Source: Chryseobacterium sp. ISL-80
GTDB taxonomy: Bacteria > Bacillota > Bacilli > Bacillales > Cytobacillaceae
Direction of reading: 5' to 3'
Length of the DNA stretch: 64,000 nucleotides
Assembly: GCA_018613055.1 (NCBI GenBank)
Contig: JAGGQZ010000003.1
Coordinates: 310,001 to 374,000, forward strand
Every line of letters starts with the position of its first letter. Positions within the stretch are counted from its first letter, which is position 1. The position numbers and the translations under genes are program-made. Shown one piece after another: positions 16,922-25,503 of the stretch. Below the pieces are notes generated by a model. The model saw only the letters and a list, made by a program, of their open reading frames with translations, made no database searches and was not told the DNA's origin.

Positions 16922-17808
16922 TTGCCTTCCTCCTCACCTTCGCTATCTTCCAAGCTTTCTTCAAGGTCCACAGAGACCATGGATTTTTTGACAACCATGA
17001 CATGCTCCAAATCATACAGATTTGCTTCCGGTTTTATATAGGCTGTTTGATTCAAGCCAAATTGATCAGGGACGACATCGACGACCTTGCCAATCGGCAG
17101 GTCCTTTGGAAAAATACCGCCCATTCCTGTCGTAACGACATTTTGCCCTTTTTCGATCTTGGCATTGAACGGGAGCCCTTTCAATAGTAAAAGTTCTTTT
17201 TTCTTGTCATATCCTTCAATTGTACCGTAAAGCGGCTTATCTGCCTGTAGGATGGCGGATATCCTGTTGGTCGGATCGATCGAGCTGACCAACTGGACTG
17301 TGGCTGAAAACGGCGTCGTGCTCTTTACCTTGCCTATCAGCCCTTTCGCCGTGATGACAGCCATGTTTTTTTCTACGCCGTTAGATGCACCTTTATTAAT
17401 GATGATCAACTCATTCCAGCGTTCAGGGCTTCTGGCGATCCTGACGGCCTGGATTGGTTCATAGTCTGCAAGCGATTCTTTTTTATCTAAAATTTCCTGA
17501 AGCTCCTCGTTTTCTTTTTCAAGGGAGTATACTTTGGCTTCTAGGCGGGCCATATCATCAACACGTTTCTTCAACTCTTTGTTTTCCTGATATGTATTTT
17601 GCAAGTCTTGAAGGTTTTCAATAATGCCTGCAACATAATTAGTTGGCCTGGAAACAACGGATTGCACCCAGCTGGTCGAGTCTTTGACAAACTGCTCCGG
17701 CCATGTCAATTCTTCTCTTTCCCTCAAAGAAAAACCAATCAATGCCACGAGGACTATAATGCCCACAAGCAGCATTATCAGGCGTTTATTAAAAAAGAAC
17801 TGTGGCAT
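16918..17808 (-). CDS. mreC: Rod-shape protein MreC
   Basis: 296 residues. One N-terminal membrane span (LIMLLVGIIVLVALIGFSL), a coiled coil (about 65-115, ENKELKKRVDDMARLEAKV) and two beta-barrel domains (LIGKVKSTTPFSATVQLVSS, NVVTTGMGGIFPKDLPIG). Ends in an acidic tail (DLEESLEDSEGEEEGN). Links MreB to wall enzymes outside the membrane. Between mreB and mreD. Confidence 0.95.
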   Translation of the reverse strand: MPQFFFNKRLIMLLVGIIVLVALIGFSLREREELTWPEQFVKDSTSWVQSVVSRPTNYVAGIIENLQDLQNTYQENKELKKRVDDMARLEAKVYSLEKENEELQEILDKKESLADYEPIQAVRIARSPERWNELIIINKGASNGVEKNMAVITAKGLIGKVKSTTPFSATVQLVSSIDPTNRISAILQADKPLYGTIEGYDKKKELLLLKGLPFNAKIEKGQNVVTTGMGGIFPKDLPIGKVVDVVPDQFGLNQTAYIKPEANLYDLEHVMVVKKSMVSVDLEESLEDSEGEEEGN

Positions 17809-17834
17809 GATTCACACCTCTAATCTAAAAATAT

Positions 17835-17886
17835 GGATGACAGAAGATGAGGGAAGTGGATGATTTCCGCTTCCCTTCTTCTGACT
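17835..17886 (-). other. Intercistronic stem-loop between mreB and mreC
   Basis: On the reverse strand GTCAGAAGA and GGGAAG pair with CTTCCC and TCTTCTGTC around a loop just after the mreB stop. There is no T-run, so it is more likely to protect or define the 3' end of mreB mRNA than to terminate fully. Confidence 0.55.
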
Positions 17887-18907
17887 ATCTTGATTCTTTT
17901 GCTTTGCTCTTGAATAAATCGATATGATCCAATGCCTTACCTGTTCCGGCAGCGACACAATCCAGCGGATCCTCGGCAATCAATACTGGCATCTTCGTTT
18001 CTTCACTGATGACTTTGTCCAGATTGCGCAGCAACGCGCCTCCACCTGTCAGGACAATTCCACGGTCCATAATGTCGGAAGCAAGTTCCGGCGGCGTTTT
18101 TTCAAGCGTCAGCTTAACAGCATCGACAATCGCGTAAACTGTATCATGGAGTGCTTTGGCGATTTCTTCTGCAGTGATTTCAATCGTTTTTGGCAATCCT
18201 GTCAACAGGTCACGACCGCGGATTTCCATGTTTTCAATGCCTTCAGCATCACCAGCTGAACCAACTTCCATCTTGATTGTTTCTGCTGTTCTTTCACCGA
18301 TCATCAGATTGTACGTTTTACGGATATAATTGATGATTGCATCGTCCATCTCATCACCTGCGATGCGGACAGACTGGGATGTAACAATTCCGCCAAGGGA
18401 AATGATCGCAACTTCTGTCGTTCCGCCCCCGATATCGACAACCATGCTTCCTGTCGGTTCCCAAACTGGAAGGTTGGCGCCGATTGCGGCTGCAAACGGT
18501 TCCTCAATCGTGAATGCATCCCTAGCGCCAGCCTGCCGGGTTGCGTCGATGACCGCACGTTCTTCAACCGCAGTGATTCCTGATGGAACACAGACCATGA
18601 CATAAGGCTTACCGGCAAACCAGCCTTTGTTTTTCGTAGCCTGCTTGATATAATACTTCATCATTGTCGCTGTAGTTTCATAATCCGCAATGACGCCGTC
18701 CTTCATCGGCCTTAGCGCCACGACGTTACCAGGCGTACGTCCGATCATGTTCTTTGCGTCATTTCCCACTGCGACGATGTTTTTTGTATCTGTCTGCAGG
18801 GCCACAACGGATGGCTCTCTTAAAACAATTCCTTTTCCTTTTACAAAAACAAGTGTATTCGCAGTACCAAGGTCGATTCCCAGGTCTCTTGTTCCAATCC
18901 CAAACAT
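17885..18907 (-). CDS. mreB: Rod-shape actin homologue MreB
   Basis: 340 residues. Actin-fold motifs [20 protein letters not shown] (phosphate 1), [18 protein letters not shown] (phosphate 2) and [18 protein letters not shown] (adenosine). The ATG at 18907 follows GGGAGAT and matches the conserved N-terminus; the longer frame has no ribosome site. Forms membrane-bound filaments directing cylindrical growth. First gene of mreBCD-minCD. Confidence 0.98.
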   Translation of the reverse strand: MFGIGTRDLGIDLGTANTLVFVKGKGIVLREPSVVALQTDTKNIVAVGNDAKNMIGRTPGNVVALRPMKDGVIADYETTATMMKYYIKQATKNKGWFAGKPYVMVCVPSGITAVEERAVIDATRQAGARDAFTIEEPFAAAIGANLPVWEPTGSMVVDIGGGTTEVAIISLGGIVTSQSVRIAGDEMDDAIINYIRKTYNLMIGERTAETIKMEVGSAGDAEGIENMEIRGRDLLTGLPKTIEITAEEIAKALHDTVYAIVDAVKLTLEKTPPELASDIMDRGIVLTGGGALLRNLDKVISEETKMPVLIAEDPLDCVAAGTGKALDHIDLFKSKAKESR

Positions 18908-19024
18908 ATTTGTATCTCCCTTTCTTAACAAAAAATGCAATAAAAGAACAGGCAATCTATTACAAAAATTAGTTGAATGTTCATAGGCAGATTTTACGGC
19001 AAATTTTTAAGCTCGTCCGCAAAA

Positions 19025-19054
19025 ATCATAAATTATATTATATCGTAACGTCAA
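19025..19054 (-). promoter_or_regulatory. Putative promoter of mreB
   Basis: TTGACG (19049-19054), 18 nt, TATGAT (19025-19030) on the reverse strand, in an AT-rich gap between radC and mreB. Confidence 0.6.
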
Positions 19055-19068
19055 TCAAAATCCTAGTA

Positions 19069-19758
19069 TCATACATACCCTTTTTCCTTCAAACTAACAT
19101 ATTTATTTTCCCCAATAATCAAATGGTCTAGCAATTCAATTCCGACAATTTTCCCCGACTCGCTAAGACGCTTAGTGACTTCGATATCCTCCCTGCTCGG
19201 GGTCGGGTCACCGGATGGATGATTGTGGACGCAAATGACTGAAGCCGCCGACCTGCGGACCGCCTCCTTGAACACTTCTCTCGGATGGACAATTGAAGCG
19301 TTAAGGCTGCCGATGAAAATTGTCTGTCTGTGGATCACCTGATTTTTCGTATTCAAATACAGGCAGACGAAATGCTCCTGGGTCAAAAAGCGCATATCAT
19401 TCATGAGATATTTCGCACCGTCCTCCGGAGAGCGGATGACATAGCGTTCATCAAGGGTATGGTTGGCGATACGTCTGCCGATTTCAACGGCAGCGAGAAC
19501 ATGGATCGCTTTTGCCTGGCCGATCCCTTTTATCTGGGTCAGCTCTTCAAGAGTCGCATCCTTTAACAGACGCAGCCCTTCAAACTGGGAAAGCATCCGG
19601 TTCGCAAGCTGGAGGACCGATTCCTCCCGGGACCCCGTACCTAATAACAGGGCGAGTAATTCATGGTTGGAAAGGCTCTGGGGGCCATTCTGGACAAATC
19701 GCTCCCTCGGCCGCTCATTTTGCGGATAATCTCTGATCATTAATGAATGTGTAGACAA
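19069..19758 (-). CDS. radC: RadC family JAB-domain protein (YsxA)
   Basis: 229 residues. N-terminal helix-hairpin-helix region (LEELTQIKGIGQAKAIHVLAAVEIG) and C-terminal JAB1/MPN metalloprotease-like domain with VHNHPSGDPTPSREDIEVT. The name radC is historical; a repair role is not established for the family. A TTG start at 19758 has GGGAGG 8 nt upstream. Conserved place between maf and mreB. Confidence 0.92.
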   Translation of the reverse strand: MSTHSLMIRDYPQNERPRERFVQNGPQSLSNHELLALLLGTGSREESVLQLANRMLSQFEGLRLLKDATLEELTQIKGIGQAKAIHVLAAVEIGRRIANHTLDERYVIRSPEDGAKYLMNDMRFLTQEHFVCLYLNTKNQVIHRQTIFIGSLNASIVHPREVFKEAVRRSAASVICVHNHPSGDPTPSREDIEVTKRLSESGKIVGIELLDHLIIGENKYVSLKEKGYV

Positions 19759-19822
19759 TACATTTTCCTCCCGGTCATGATTATGACGAGGGAAGTGTAG
19801 AAGAAGTTTCTGTGGTTTTCTT

Positions 19823-20395
19823 TTAATAAGGAAGGTTGTAACCGATTTTTCTTAACTCCCTGATCAATTTAGATACAGGCAGTCCAACAACTGTGTAATA
19901 ATCTCCACTGATTTCCTTGACAAGCATGCTGCCGAATCCCTGGATTCCATAGCCGCCCGCCTTATCAAATGGTTCACCGCTCTTTATATAGGTGTCGATT
20001 TCTTCATCTGACAGTTCCCAGAACGTCACATCGGTTTTTTCATAAAAACGCGTTTCCTTCTCAGGGGAGATGATCGATACTCCGGTGTAGACTGAATGAG
20101 TATTCCCAGACAGCTTTTTGAGCATCTCTGAAGCTTCTTGTCCGCTTTCAGGTTTTCCAAGTATCATTCCGTCATGGACCACGACAGTATCTGAGCCAAT
20201 CACAAAACAATCCGGAAAATGTTGAGCAACAGTTCCTGATTTCCTTGAAGCAAGCTCCATCACTGCTTCTGAGGGGCTCAGGGTCTCACTGAAACTTTCA
20301 TCTGCATCACTGCTCGAGATTTCGAATTTCAAGCGGAGGTTTTCAAGAAGTTCTTTTCGCCGTGGAGAAGAAGAGGCTAAAATGAGGCGTTGCAT
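19823..20395 (-). CDS. maf: Maf nucleotide pyrophosphatase
   Basis: 190 residues. Hydrolyses non-canonical or modified nucleoside triphosphates; overproduction blocks septation in B. subtilis. Motifs LILASSSPRRKELLENL, IGSDTVVVHDGMILGKP and DKAGGYGIQGFGSMLV are all present. Lies 60-odd nt upstream of radC and downstream of the spoIIB terminator. Confidence 0.95.
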   Translation of the reverse strand: MQRLILASSSPRRKELLENLRLKFEISSSDADESFSETLSPSEAVMELASRKSGTVAQHFPDCFVIGSDTVVVHDGMILGKPESGQEASEMLKKLSGNTHSVYTGVSIISPEKETRFYEKTDVTFWELSDEEIDTYIKSGEPFDKAGGYGIQGFGSMLVKEISGDYYTVVGLPVSKLIRELRKIGYNLPY

Positions 20396-20490
20396 AAAAT
20401 CACCTTTCTTTTCTTATTGCGTCAAAGGGAGACACAAGCTAATACTATCAGAGTTCACCATTTGCGACAATCATTAGCCAAGGATTTGGC

Positions 20491-20531
20491 AAAAAAAATC
20501 AGAGCCTGCCGCAAAATGGCGAAGGCTCTGT
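20491..20531 (-). terminator. Terminator after spoIIB
   Basis: CAGAGCCTTCGCC-ATTTTG-CGGCAGGCTCTG with a T-run of eight on the reverse strand. Confidence 0.92.
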
Positions 20532-20567
20532 TAATTTGTTCAATTTCCCGGAAAATATTCTGGTATA

Positions 20568-21728
20568 TTACTTTCCTAAGGCCTGGTAGGCAGACAGGAA
20601 TGAGAGAAGGCTTTTCTCCATTTCATCAAGCTGATTTGCGTCCTTCGATTTATGGTAGCTGGCGAAAGAGGCACTCGCCTTCTCCATACTTGCCTTCGCT
20701 TTTAGGATATTTTGATCCTTTACATTCTTGTCCGCAATTTTTCCAAGAAGTGCGTTAAAATCTTCCGCCTTTTTCACTTCCTCTGGTGAAGCTTGCGGTC
20801 CGCTTATCAGGATTGTATACATTTCCGGAGCTTGCTGGAGGAACTTTGCCTCATTTGCGTTCAAGCCGCCTGCTTTTCCTCCCGGAATTTCGAATGGCTT
20901 CGCAAAAACCTCGACACCTTTTGCTTTTAGAGCATCAGCCTGTTGTTTCGCCGCTTCAATGCTGCCAGCTGTTCCTAAATAAACAGCGAATTGGCCGTTT
21001 ACAGGAAACAACTCGGCTGTTATCCCCTTGTCTGCAAGCAGTTTCACTCGTTCCTTCGCCCCATCCTCGGTTGTAAAAATACCATTCTGGACGATGAACA
21101 CTGGAATTGGTTTTAGTTCGAGGGCCTCTCCGCCAGTTGCCGGATTTTTCGCTGGAGACTCTTCGTTTGGTGTACTCACAGCCGGTGGGGCAGTCGTTTC
21201 CTGTTCAGATGCGACAAACTTCAGGAAAGTAACCCCAAACGCCGTTCCCAGCAACACCGCCAAAAAGACGGTCACAAAAATAGTCGTGTAAAACCGGTTG
21301 CTCCGCTTTGTTTTTGTGTTCCAAACCGATATCCCCAGACTCTTCTTTTTCTTTTTCTGCTGCTTTGGCGCGATTTTATATTCTTTGACAATCTCCTGTT
21401 CGACGGGATCAGGCAAAATCCAGTCAAAATCCTCCTCAGCCTTTTCCTGTGCAGCCGCAGTTTCATTTAAGGCTGCTTCATTATCAAGCGGATACACCTT
21501 ACTCCTGTCATCACGAAGATCGTTAATCGGGAACTTGCCGCTATTTTCTTTTTCACTATTACTATTTTCAACCCTATCTTCTTTTTGCTTCTTTTTTTCA
21601 ATGCCATTTTGCTGATCCTGTCTGTCTTCCTGAACCGGACGGTCCTTGCCATTAATCTTGATTGTGATCGTTTTGCCATGCTTGTCCAAAGCTTGTACCT
21701 CCCCCTGCCCGTTCCTGTTTTGCTTCAT
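20568..21728 (-). CDS. spoIIB: Stage II sporulation protein B (SPOR domain)
   Basis: 386 residues. Cytoplasmic, charged N-terminal 145 residues, one membrane span (about 150-172, TTIFVTVFLAVLLGTAFGVTF), and an extracellular SPOR domain (about 205-285, FIVQNGIFTTEDGAKERVKLL, AVYLGTAGSIEAAKQQADALKAKG), which binds denuded glycan. SpoIIB helps localise the engulfment machinery at the septum. Identified by domain order and its place between the comC position and maf; the sequence itself is poorly conserved. The ribosome site is weak (GATAGG) and a strong terminator ends only 13 nt upstream. Confidence 0.85.
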   Translation of the reverse strand: MKQNRNGQGEVQALDKHGKTITIKINGKDRPVQEDRQDQQNGIEKKKQKEDRVENSNSEKENSGKFPINDLRDDRSKVYPLDNEAALNETAAAQEKAEEDFDWILPDPVEQEIVKEYKIAPKQQKKKKKSLGISVWNTKTKRSNRFYTTIFVTVFLAVLLGTAFGVTFLKFVASEQETTAPPAVSTPNEESPAKNPATGGEALELKPIPVFIVQNGIFTTEDGAKERVKLLADKGITAELFPVNGQFAVYLGTAGSIEAAKQQADALKAKGVEVFAKPFEIPGGKAGGLNANEAKFLQQAPEMYTILISGPQASPEEVKKAEDFNALLGKIADKNVKDQNILKAKASMEKASASFASYHKSKDANQLDEMEKSLLSFLSAYQALGK

Positions 21729-21741
21729 CCTATCACACAGA

Positions 21742-21780
21742 CAAAAAAAAATAACAAGACTTTTGTCGTCTTGTTATAGA
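21742..21780 (-). terminator. Terminator of the type IV pilus operon
   Basis: ATAACAAGAC-GACAAAA-GTCTTGTTAT followed by TTTTTTTT on the reverse strand, a perfect 10-bp stem after pilO. Confidence 0.95.
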
Positions 21781-21806
21781 ATGCTTTCGTCAATTTTTTT
21801 ACTAGA

Positions 21807-22577
21807 TTAATTGCCGTCTTCATCCGCTGACTGTTCCTGCTCTGTCAGATTGTCTTCCGAAAAATCGCCGAAAGTCGGGAACGGATTGCGCTTGTTGGCA
21901 GGGGCTGGGGTTTCGATCTGCATTTTGTCACCTTTTTCATTCTCCTCAGGGAAATAAAAAGCAGATAAATTAATAGTGAACGATATGATTTCCTTTTGTT
22001 CTACTTCATAAGCAATACTATCAGGTCCATCAAAGTCAATGGACTCAATGGTGACTTCTCTTTTCGATTCTTCTAGTACTTGAATGAATTTCTCCAAACC
22101 TTCATATCCCTTAGCTTCGACAGAAAGTGTTACTGAGGTTTTTTGAAGGCCCGCCGGCATACTGTCTGTCATTTCAACATTCCTGCTATTAGAATCATTT
22201 GATTCATTATTAGAATCTGCTGCAGTATCCTTTTGATCTGAAGAATTGCTTTCTCCAAACTCCATTAGGGTAATTGTACTGTCAGAAACTATTTCTGCTT
22301 TTTCAAAAATCAGGATCAACTGCTCGGTGAATGGTTCTTTCGGAATGATTTTATATAATTCTGAAGCACTCTTTATTTCCCCTGAAGGAACAGCAGTGAT
22401 CCTCTTTTCGTAAGCAGCTTGCAGTTGTTTTTCCATTTTAAGCTGCTGTTCTTTCTGTATGACACTTTCCTTCAATGGTTTTAAGTATGTGGCTGAGGTA
22501 CCGAAGTACATAATCAGCACGATGAACAGGCCGGATATAAGGATAAAGATTTCTTTTTTTGAAAATTGGAGGTTCAT
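21807..22577 (-). CDS. pilO: Type IV pilus assembly protein PilO
   Basis: 256 residues. Short cytoplasmic N-terminus, membrane span at 11-30 (IFILISGLFIVLIMYFGTSA), a coiled coil (32-60), then a ferredoxin-like domain (KTSVTLSVEAKGYEGLEKFIQVLEESKREVTI split across this region). The C-terminus has the low-complexity tail KRNPFPTFGDFSEDN. With PilM and PilN it forms the inner-membrane alignment complex. ATG overlaps the pilN stop (ATGA). Last gene of the pilus operon. Confidence 0.88.
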   Translation of the reverse strand: MNLQFSKKEIFILISGLFIVLIMYFGTSATYLKPLKESVIQKEQQLKMEKQLQAAYEKRITAVPSGEIKSASELYKIIPKEPFTEQLILIFEKAEIVSDSTITLMEFGESNSSDQKDTAADSNNESNDSNSRNVEMTDSMPAGLQKTSVTLSVEAKGYEGLEKFIQVLEESKREVTIESIDFDGPDSIAYEVEQKEIISFTINLSAFYFPEENEKGDKMQIETPAPANKRNPFPTFGDFSEDNLTEQEQSADEDGN

Positions 22578-23200
22578 GATTCTTTCCCTCCAGTATTTTT
22601 GTATTCCTTCGTGAAGAATTCCCTATTAAAATGAATTTCAAATTCTGAATAATAAATTGGCATTACAATCTCTGCTGCTTCCGCAGTCGAACCACTGGAT
22701 GGTTCACTTGCCTCTTCTTTCACAGCTTCAAGAGTCAGAATGGAGGCATTATCGACCCATTCTGAGTGTTTAAGTGAACTCAAGAAATATGCCGCATCTC
22801 TCGAGGATTCGAATTGAACTTTAACACCGACGCCCCCTTCACCGTTATAGCTTAATGATTGTATGAACCCTTGTTCAGGGAGCAACGCAATAAGGCTTCT
22901 GAGCAATCTGACCGTTTCTGGAGTATAACTTTCAGCCCAGGAAACAGCTTTCTGCAGATTTCCAGTGGAATCACTGCTTTCTTGGTCAGTAATTTTGGTT
23001 TGTAAGACGGTGTTTAATTTTTGAACTGATTCAATCTCCTGATTCACTTTTTTCAATGATGTTTCATTCACGCGTGCCTGAACAAAAACACCAATGGAAA
23101 CAATAACGAAGACGAACAGTAAAATAAGTGAGATGGAAAGTGAAGAAGATGTTTTAGGTTCTTTTTTGGGAAGTAAATTAATCTCTACAAGCATCTTCAT
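22574..23200 (-). CDS. pilN: Type IV pilus assembly protein PilN
   Basis: 208 residues. N-terminal VEINLLPKKEPK is the PilN motif that binds PilM; then a span (SLSISLILLFVFVIVSIGVFV), a coiled coil and a ferredoxin-like fold with the PilN-type segment LIALLPEQGFIQSLSYNGEGG. Stop and start overlap (ATGA) with pilM upstream and pilO downstream, so the three are translationally coupled. Confidence 0.9.
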   Translation of the reverse strand: MKMLVEINLLPKKEPKTSSSLSISLILLFVFVIVSIGVFVQARVNETSLKKVNQEIESVQKLNTVLQTKITDQESSDSTGNLQKAVSWAESYTPETVRLLRSLIALLPEQGFIQSLSYNGEGGVGVKVQFESSRDAAYFLSSLKHSEWVDNASILTLEAVKEEASEPSSGSTAEAAEIVMPIYYSEFEIHFNREFFTKEYKNTGGKES

Positions 23201-24180
23201 ACCTCTTTCAACCCAAGTCCCAAAGCCAGATAATGTGCTCGTGAAATTCCGCTGGCTGCTTCAGGGAGACTTTTTTCCAAAGTTACTACCTGGATTTCAA
23301 AGCGCTCATTCATTTCGCTAATAATCCTTGGCATTAAAGGATGGTCACCATTTATTAAGATTTTTGTGATGGAGCTTTTGCCATGTGTAAGTGAATAACG
23401 GTAAAAGTCTAGTAATTTGTTGATTTCCTTATAGATATCTTCAAATTGAAACACAAATTCGTTCGCATCCCCAACAAACGACAATTCCTGGGTTCCAGAG
23501 AGCCCTAATTTTACTTCCCAATCAGATTGCATTTCTACCGGAATATGTCTCATGAAAATTGGTAATGTCCCTTCAAAGATACACATACTGACCACGCCTA
23601 AATCAAATTGAATGGTCATAAGGGTTTCATTTTCATCTGCAAGACCAAGAAAGTGATAGAGTCTATAGGCAGCGAGCGGGGAAATATCTGCGGCCACCGG
23701 TTTAAGTCTTGCTTCTTTTAGAAGGTTCGCATATTCAAAAACATACTCTTCTGGAGCAGCAAACAAAAGGATCTCCCTTTTGTTGTTTTCCACACTTAGT
23801 GGGACGGTATCAAACACCGGTTCATCAAAAGGCAAATGGATGCTTGATCCCAACTCGAGATATAGGTATCCGTGAATCTCATCATCTTTAACATCAACGG
23901 GTATCGAAACTTTACGAATGATCACCAGCGAATCCGGAACAAGGAATCTTACCTCTCTATTGTTGATTCCCCAATCAGCTATACACTCATCAAGAATGAA
24001 AGAAAGCGTTTCGAAATCCTGAATCTTACCATCAGAAATAATTCCAGCCGGTAGGAAACGTTCCCCCTTGGCTGAAACAACGATTGGGTTCCTTTGTTTT
24101 AATTCAACATACCGAATGGAGTGGTCGTTCATTACAAGATTAATCATCTTTTTTCGTCCGGTAAAGATGGATAAAGCCAT
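23197..24180 (-). CDS. pilM: Type IV pilus assembly protein PilM
   Basis: 327 residues. Cytoplasmic actin-like protein: KMINLVMNDHSIRYVELK near the N-terminus, SIHLPFDEPVFDTVPL typical of PilM, and ALGLGLKEV at the end. The ATG at 24180 has AAGGAG 9 nt upstream; the longer frame starting at 24201 overlaps comC and lacks a site. Binds the N-terminus of PilN and couples the motor ATPases to the alignment complex. Confidence 0.9.
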   Translation of the reverse strand: MALSIFTGRKKMINLVMNDHSIRYVELKQRNPIVVSAKGERFLPAGIISDGKIQDFETLSFILDECIADWGINNREVRFLVPDSLVIIRKVSIPVDVKDDEIHGYLYLELGSSIHLPFDEPVFDTVPLSVENNKREILLFAAPEEYVFEYANLLKEARLKPVAADISPLAAYRLYHFLGLADENETLMTIQFDLGVVSMCIFEGTLPIFMRHIPVEMQSDWEVKLGLSGTQELSFVGDANEFVFQFEDIYKEINKLLDFYRYSLTHGKSSITKILINGDHPLMPRIISEMNERFEIQVVTLEKSLPEAASGISRAHYLALGLGLKEV

Positions 24181-24197
24181 GATCAAAACTCCTTCAA

Positions 24198-24965
24198 TCA
24201 AATTCCTGATGTTAATAGACTCATATATTCTTCGATCAAATAATCTCCGAAAAAGTATGCGACAAGTGTACCTAACGCAATAAATGGACCGAATGGAATC
24301 GTTTGTTTGCGTTTTATGGATCCAAGAAGAAGGCCAATGACACCAAAGAACGCTCCAAACAATGTGGATAAGAAGAAGGATAGCAGCAGCATTTTCACTC
24401 CAAGCACGAAGCCCACCAATGCAAAAAGCTTGATGTCTCCTCCACCCATGCCGCCCTTACTAACAACAGCAATCAATAACAGGAGAATAAAGCCTACCGC
24501 AGCACCAGCGAGGGAATCCCACCACGGAATTAGAGGAATAAAAATTCGTTCAATCAGAAACAGACCCGCAAAGAACATCAACACTTTGTCAGGAATAATC
24601 ATATATGCCAGATCCGAAACTGTAATGATGACTAACATAGAAATGAGAGTTAACGCAATGATCAACTCACCATTCAATCCAACAGCTAATGGCGCAAGCG
24701 CAAAAAGCACGCCAGTCAAAAACTCAAAAAAAGGATAAACGGGCGAAATGCGCACCTTGCATTGGCGGCATTTCCCCCTCTGTATAAAATATGATAGTAC
24801 CGGGATCAGCTCCCAGGCAGTCAATTGATGGCCGCACTTCGGACACGAAGAACGCGGCGCAACGATTGATTTTCCTTCTGGGATGCGCAGGGCTACTACG
24901 TTGTAGAAGGAGCCTAGGACTGTTCCTAGTAAAGCAAGATAAAAAGTAAATATTTGAACTGTCAT
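24198..24965 (-). CDS. comC: Prepilin peptidase (ComC/PilD)
   Basis: 255 residues. Aspartic protease of the membrane that trims and N-methylates prepilins. Zinc-binding pairs CPKC and CRQC in the first cytoplasmic loop, catalytic aspartates in SDLAYMIIPD and GMGGGDIKLFALVG, about eight spans. It stands where comC lies in B. subtilis (between folC and spoIIB), but inside a pilus operon. It should process the three prepilins here and, if present elsewhere, the ComG pseudopilins. Confidence 0.95.
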   Translation of the reverse strand: MTVQIFTFYLALLGTVLGSFYNVVALRIPEGKSIVAPRSSCPKCGHQLTAWELIPVLSYFIQRGKCRQCKVRISPVYPFFEFLTGVLFALAPLAVGLNGELIIALTLISMLVIITVSDLAYMIIPDKVLMFFAGLFLIERIFIPLIPWWDSLAGAAVGFILLLLIAVVSKGGMGGGDIKLFALVGFVLGVKMLLLSFFLSTLFGAFFGVIGLLLGSIKRKQTIPFGPFIALGTLVAYFFGDYLIEEYMSLLTSGI

Positions 24966-24967
24966 TA

Positions 24968-25378
24968 CTATTTTCTATCTATTAACTGTTTTTCAGTAAG
25001 CGTTGTTAGTGCTTCTGTCTCGTCATCACTGTCTTCAAAGACTTTAAGTGCCTCATCATGACCAGTTATAGAGTAAACATTATTTGTTTTATCATAACTC
25101 ACAGAAAATTCCTCGTCCTCAGCATTAGAAATGTAATTTTTCAGATCATCTTGATCCCAAGATTCTTCATCTGGATTTGCTGCATGAGCTAATTTTGCTG
25201 CTCCTATTATTTGCAATGCATCTGCTACAGCAGCATCCTCTTTTGATTTCTCAATAATCCCGCCAATACTAGGCACAGCAATAGCTGCAATAATCCCCAA
25301 AATCACAATAACAGCCAATAATTCTACTAATGTTAATCCTCTTTGATTCTTTAATCTTTTCTTCAATGTTTTCAACAT
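24968..25378 (-). CDS. Major type IV pilin candidate
   Basis: 136 residues. Short basic leader ending KNQRG, cleavage before LTLVELLAVIVILGIIAAIA with Glu5 conserved, then an N-terminal helix and a small acidic head (EESWDQDDLKNYISNAEDEE) resembling ComGC/PulG-type pilins. ATG at 25378 lies 11 nt after GGAG; an ATG at 25387 is only 2 nt from it. Directly next to the peptidase gene and in the position of a major subunit, but which of the three prepilins is major is inferred. Confidence 0.88.
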   Translation of the reverse strand: MLKTLKKRLKNQRGLTLVELLAVIVILGIIAAIAVPSIGGIIEKSKEDAAVADALQIIGAAKLAHAANPDEESWDQDDLKNYISNAEDEEFSVSYDKTNNVYSITGHDEALKVFEDSDDETEALTTLTEKQLIDRK

Positions 25379-25503
25379 ATTACCCATCTCTCCTTCTAGG
25401 TATATTATCCTGTGACATATGCCATATGTATCTATCAAACAGTATAACGGATTGATAGAAGAAATAGAATGAAAAATATTGTTTTTTGTTTGTTTTTGTC
25501 GTG

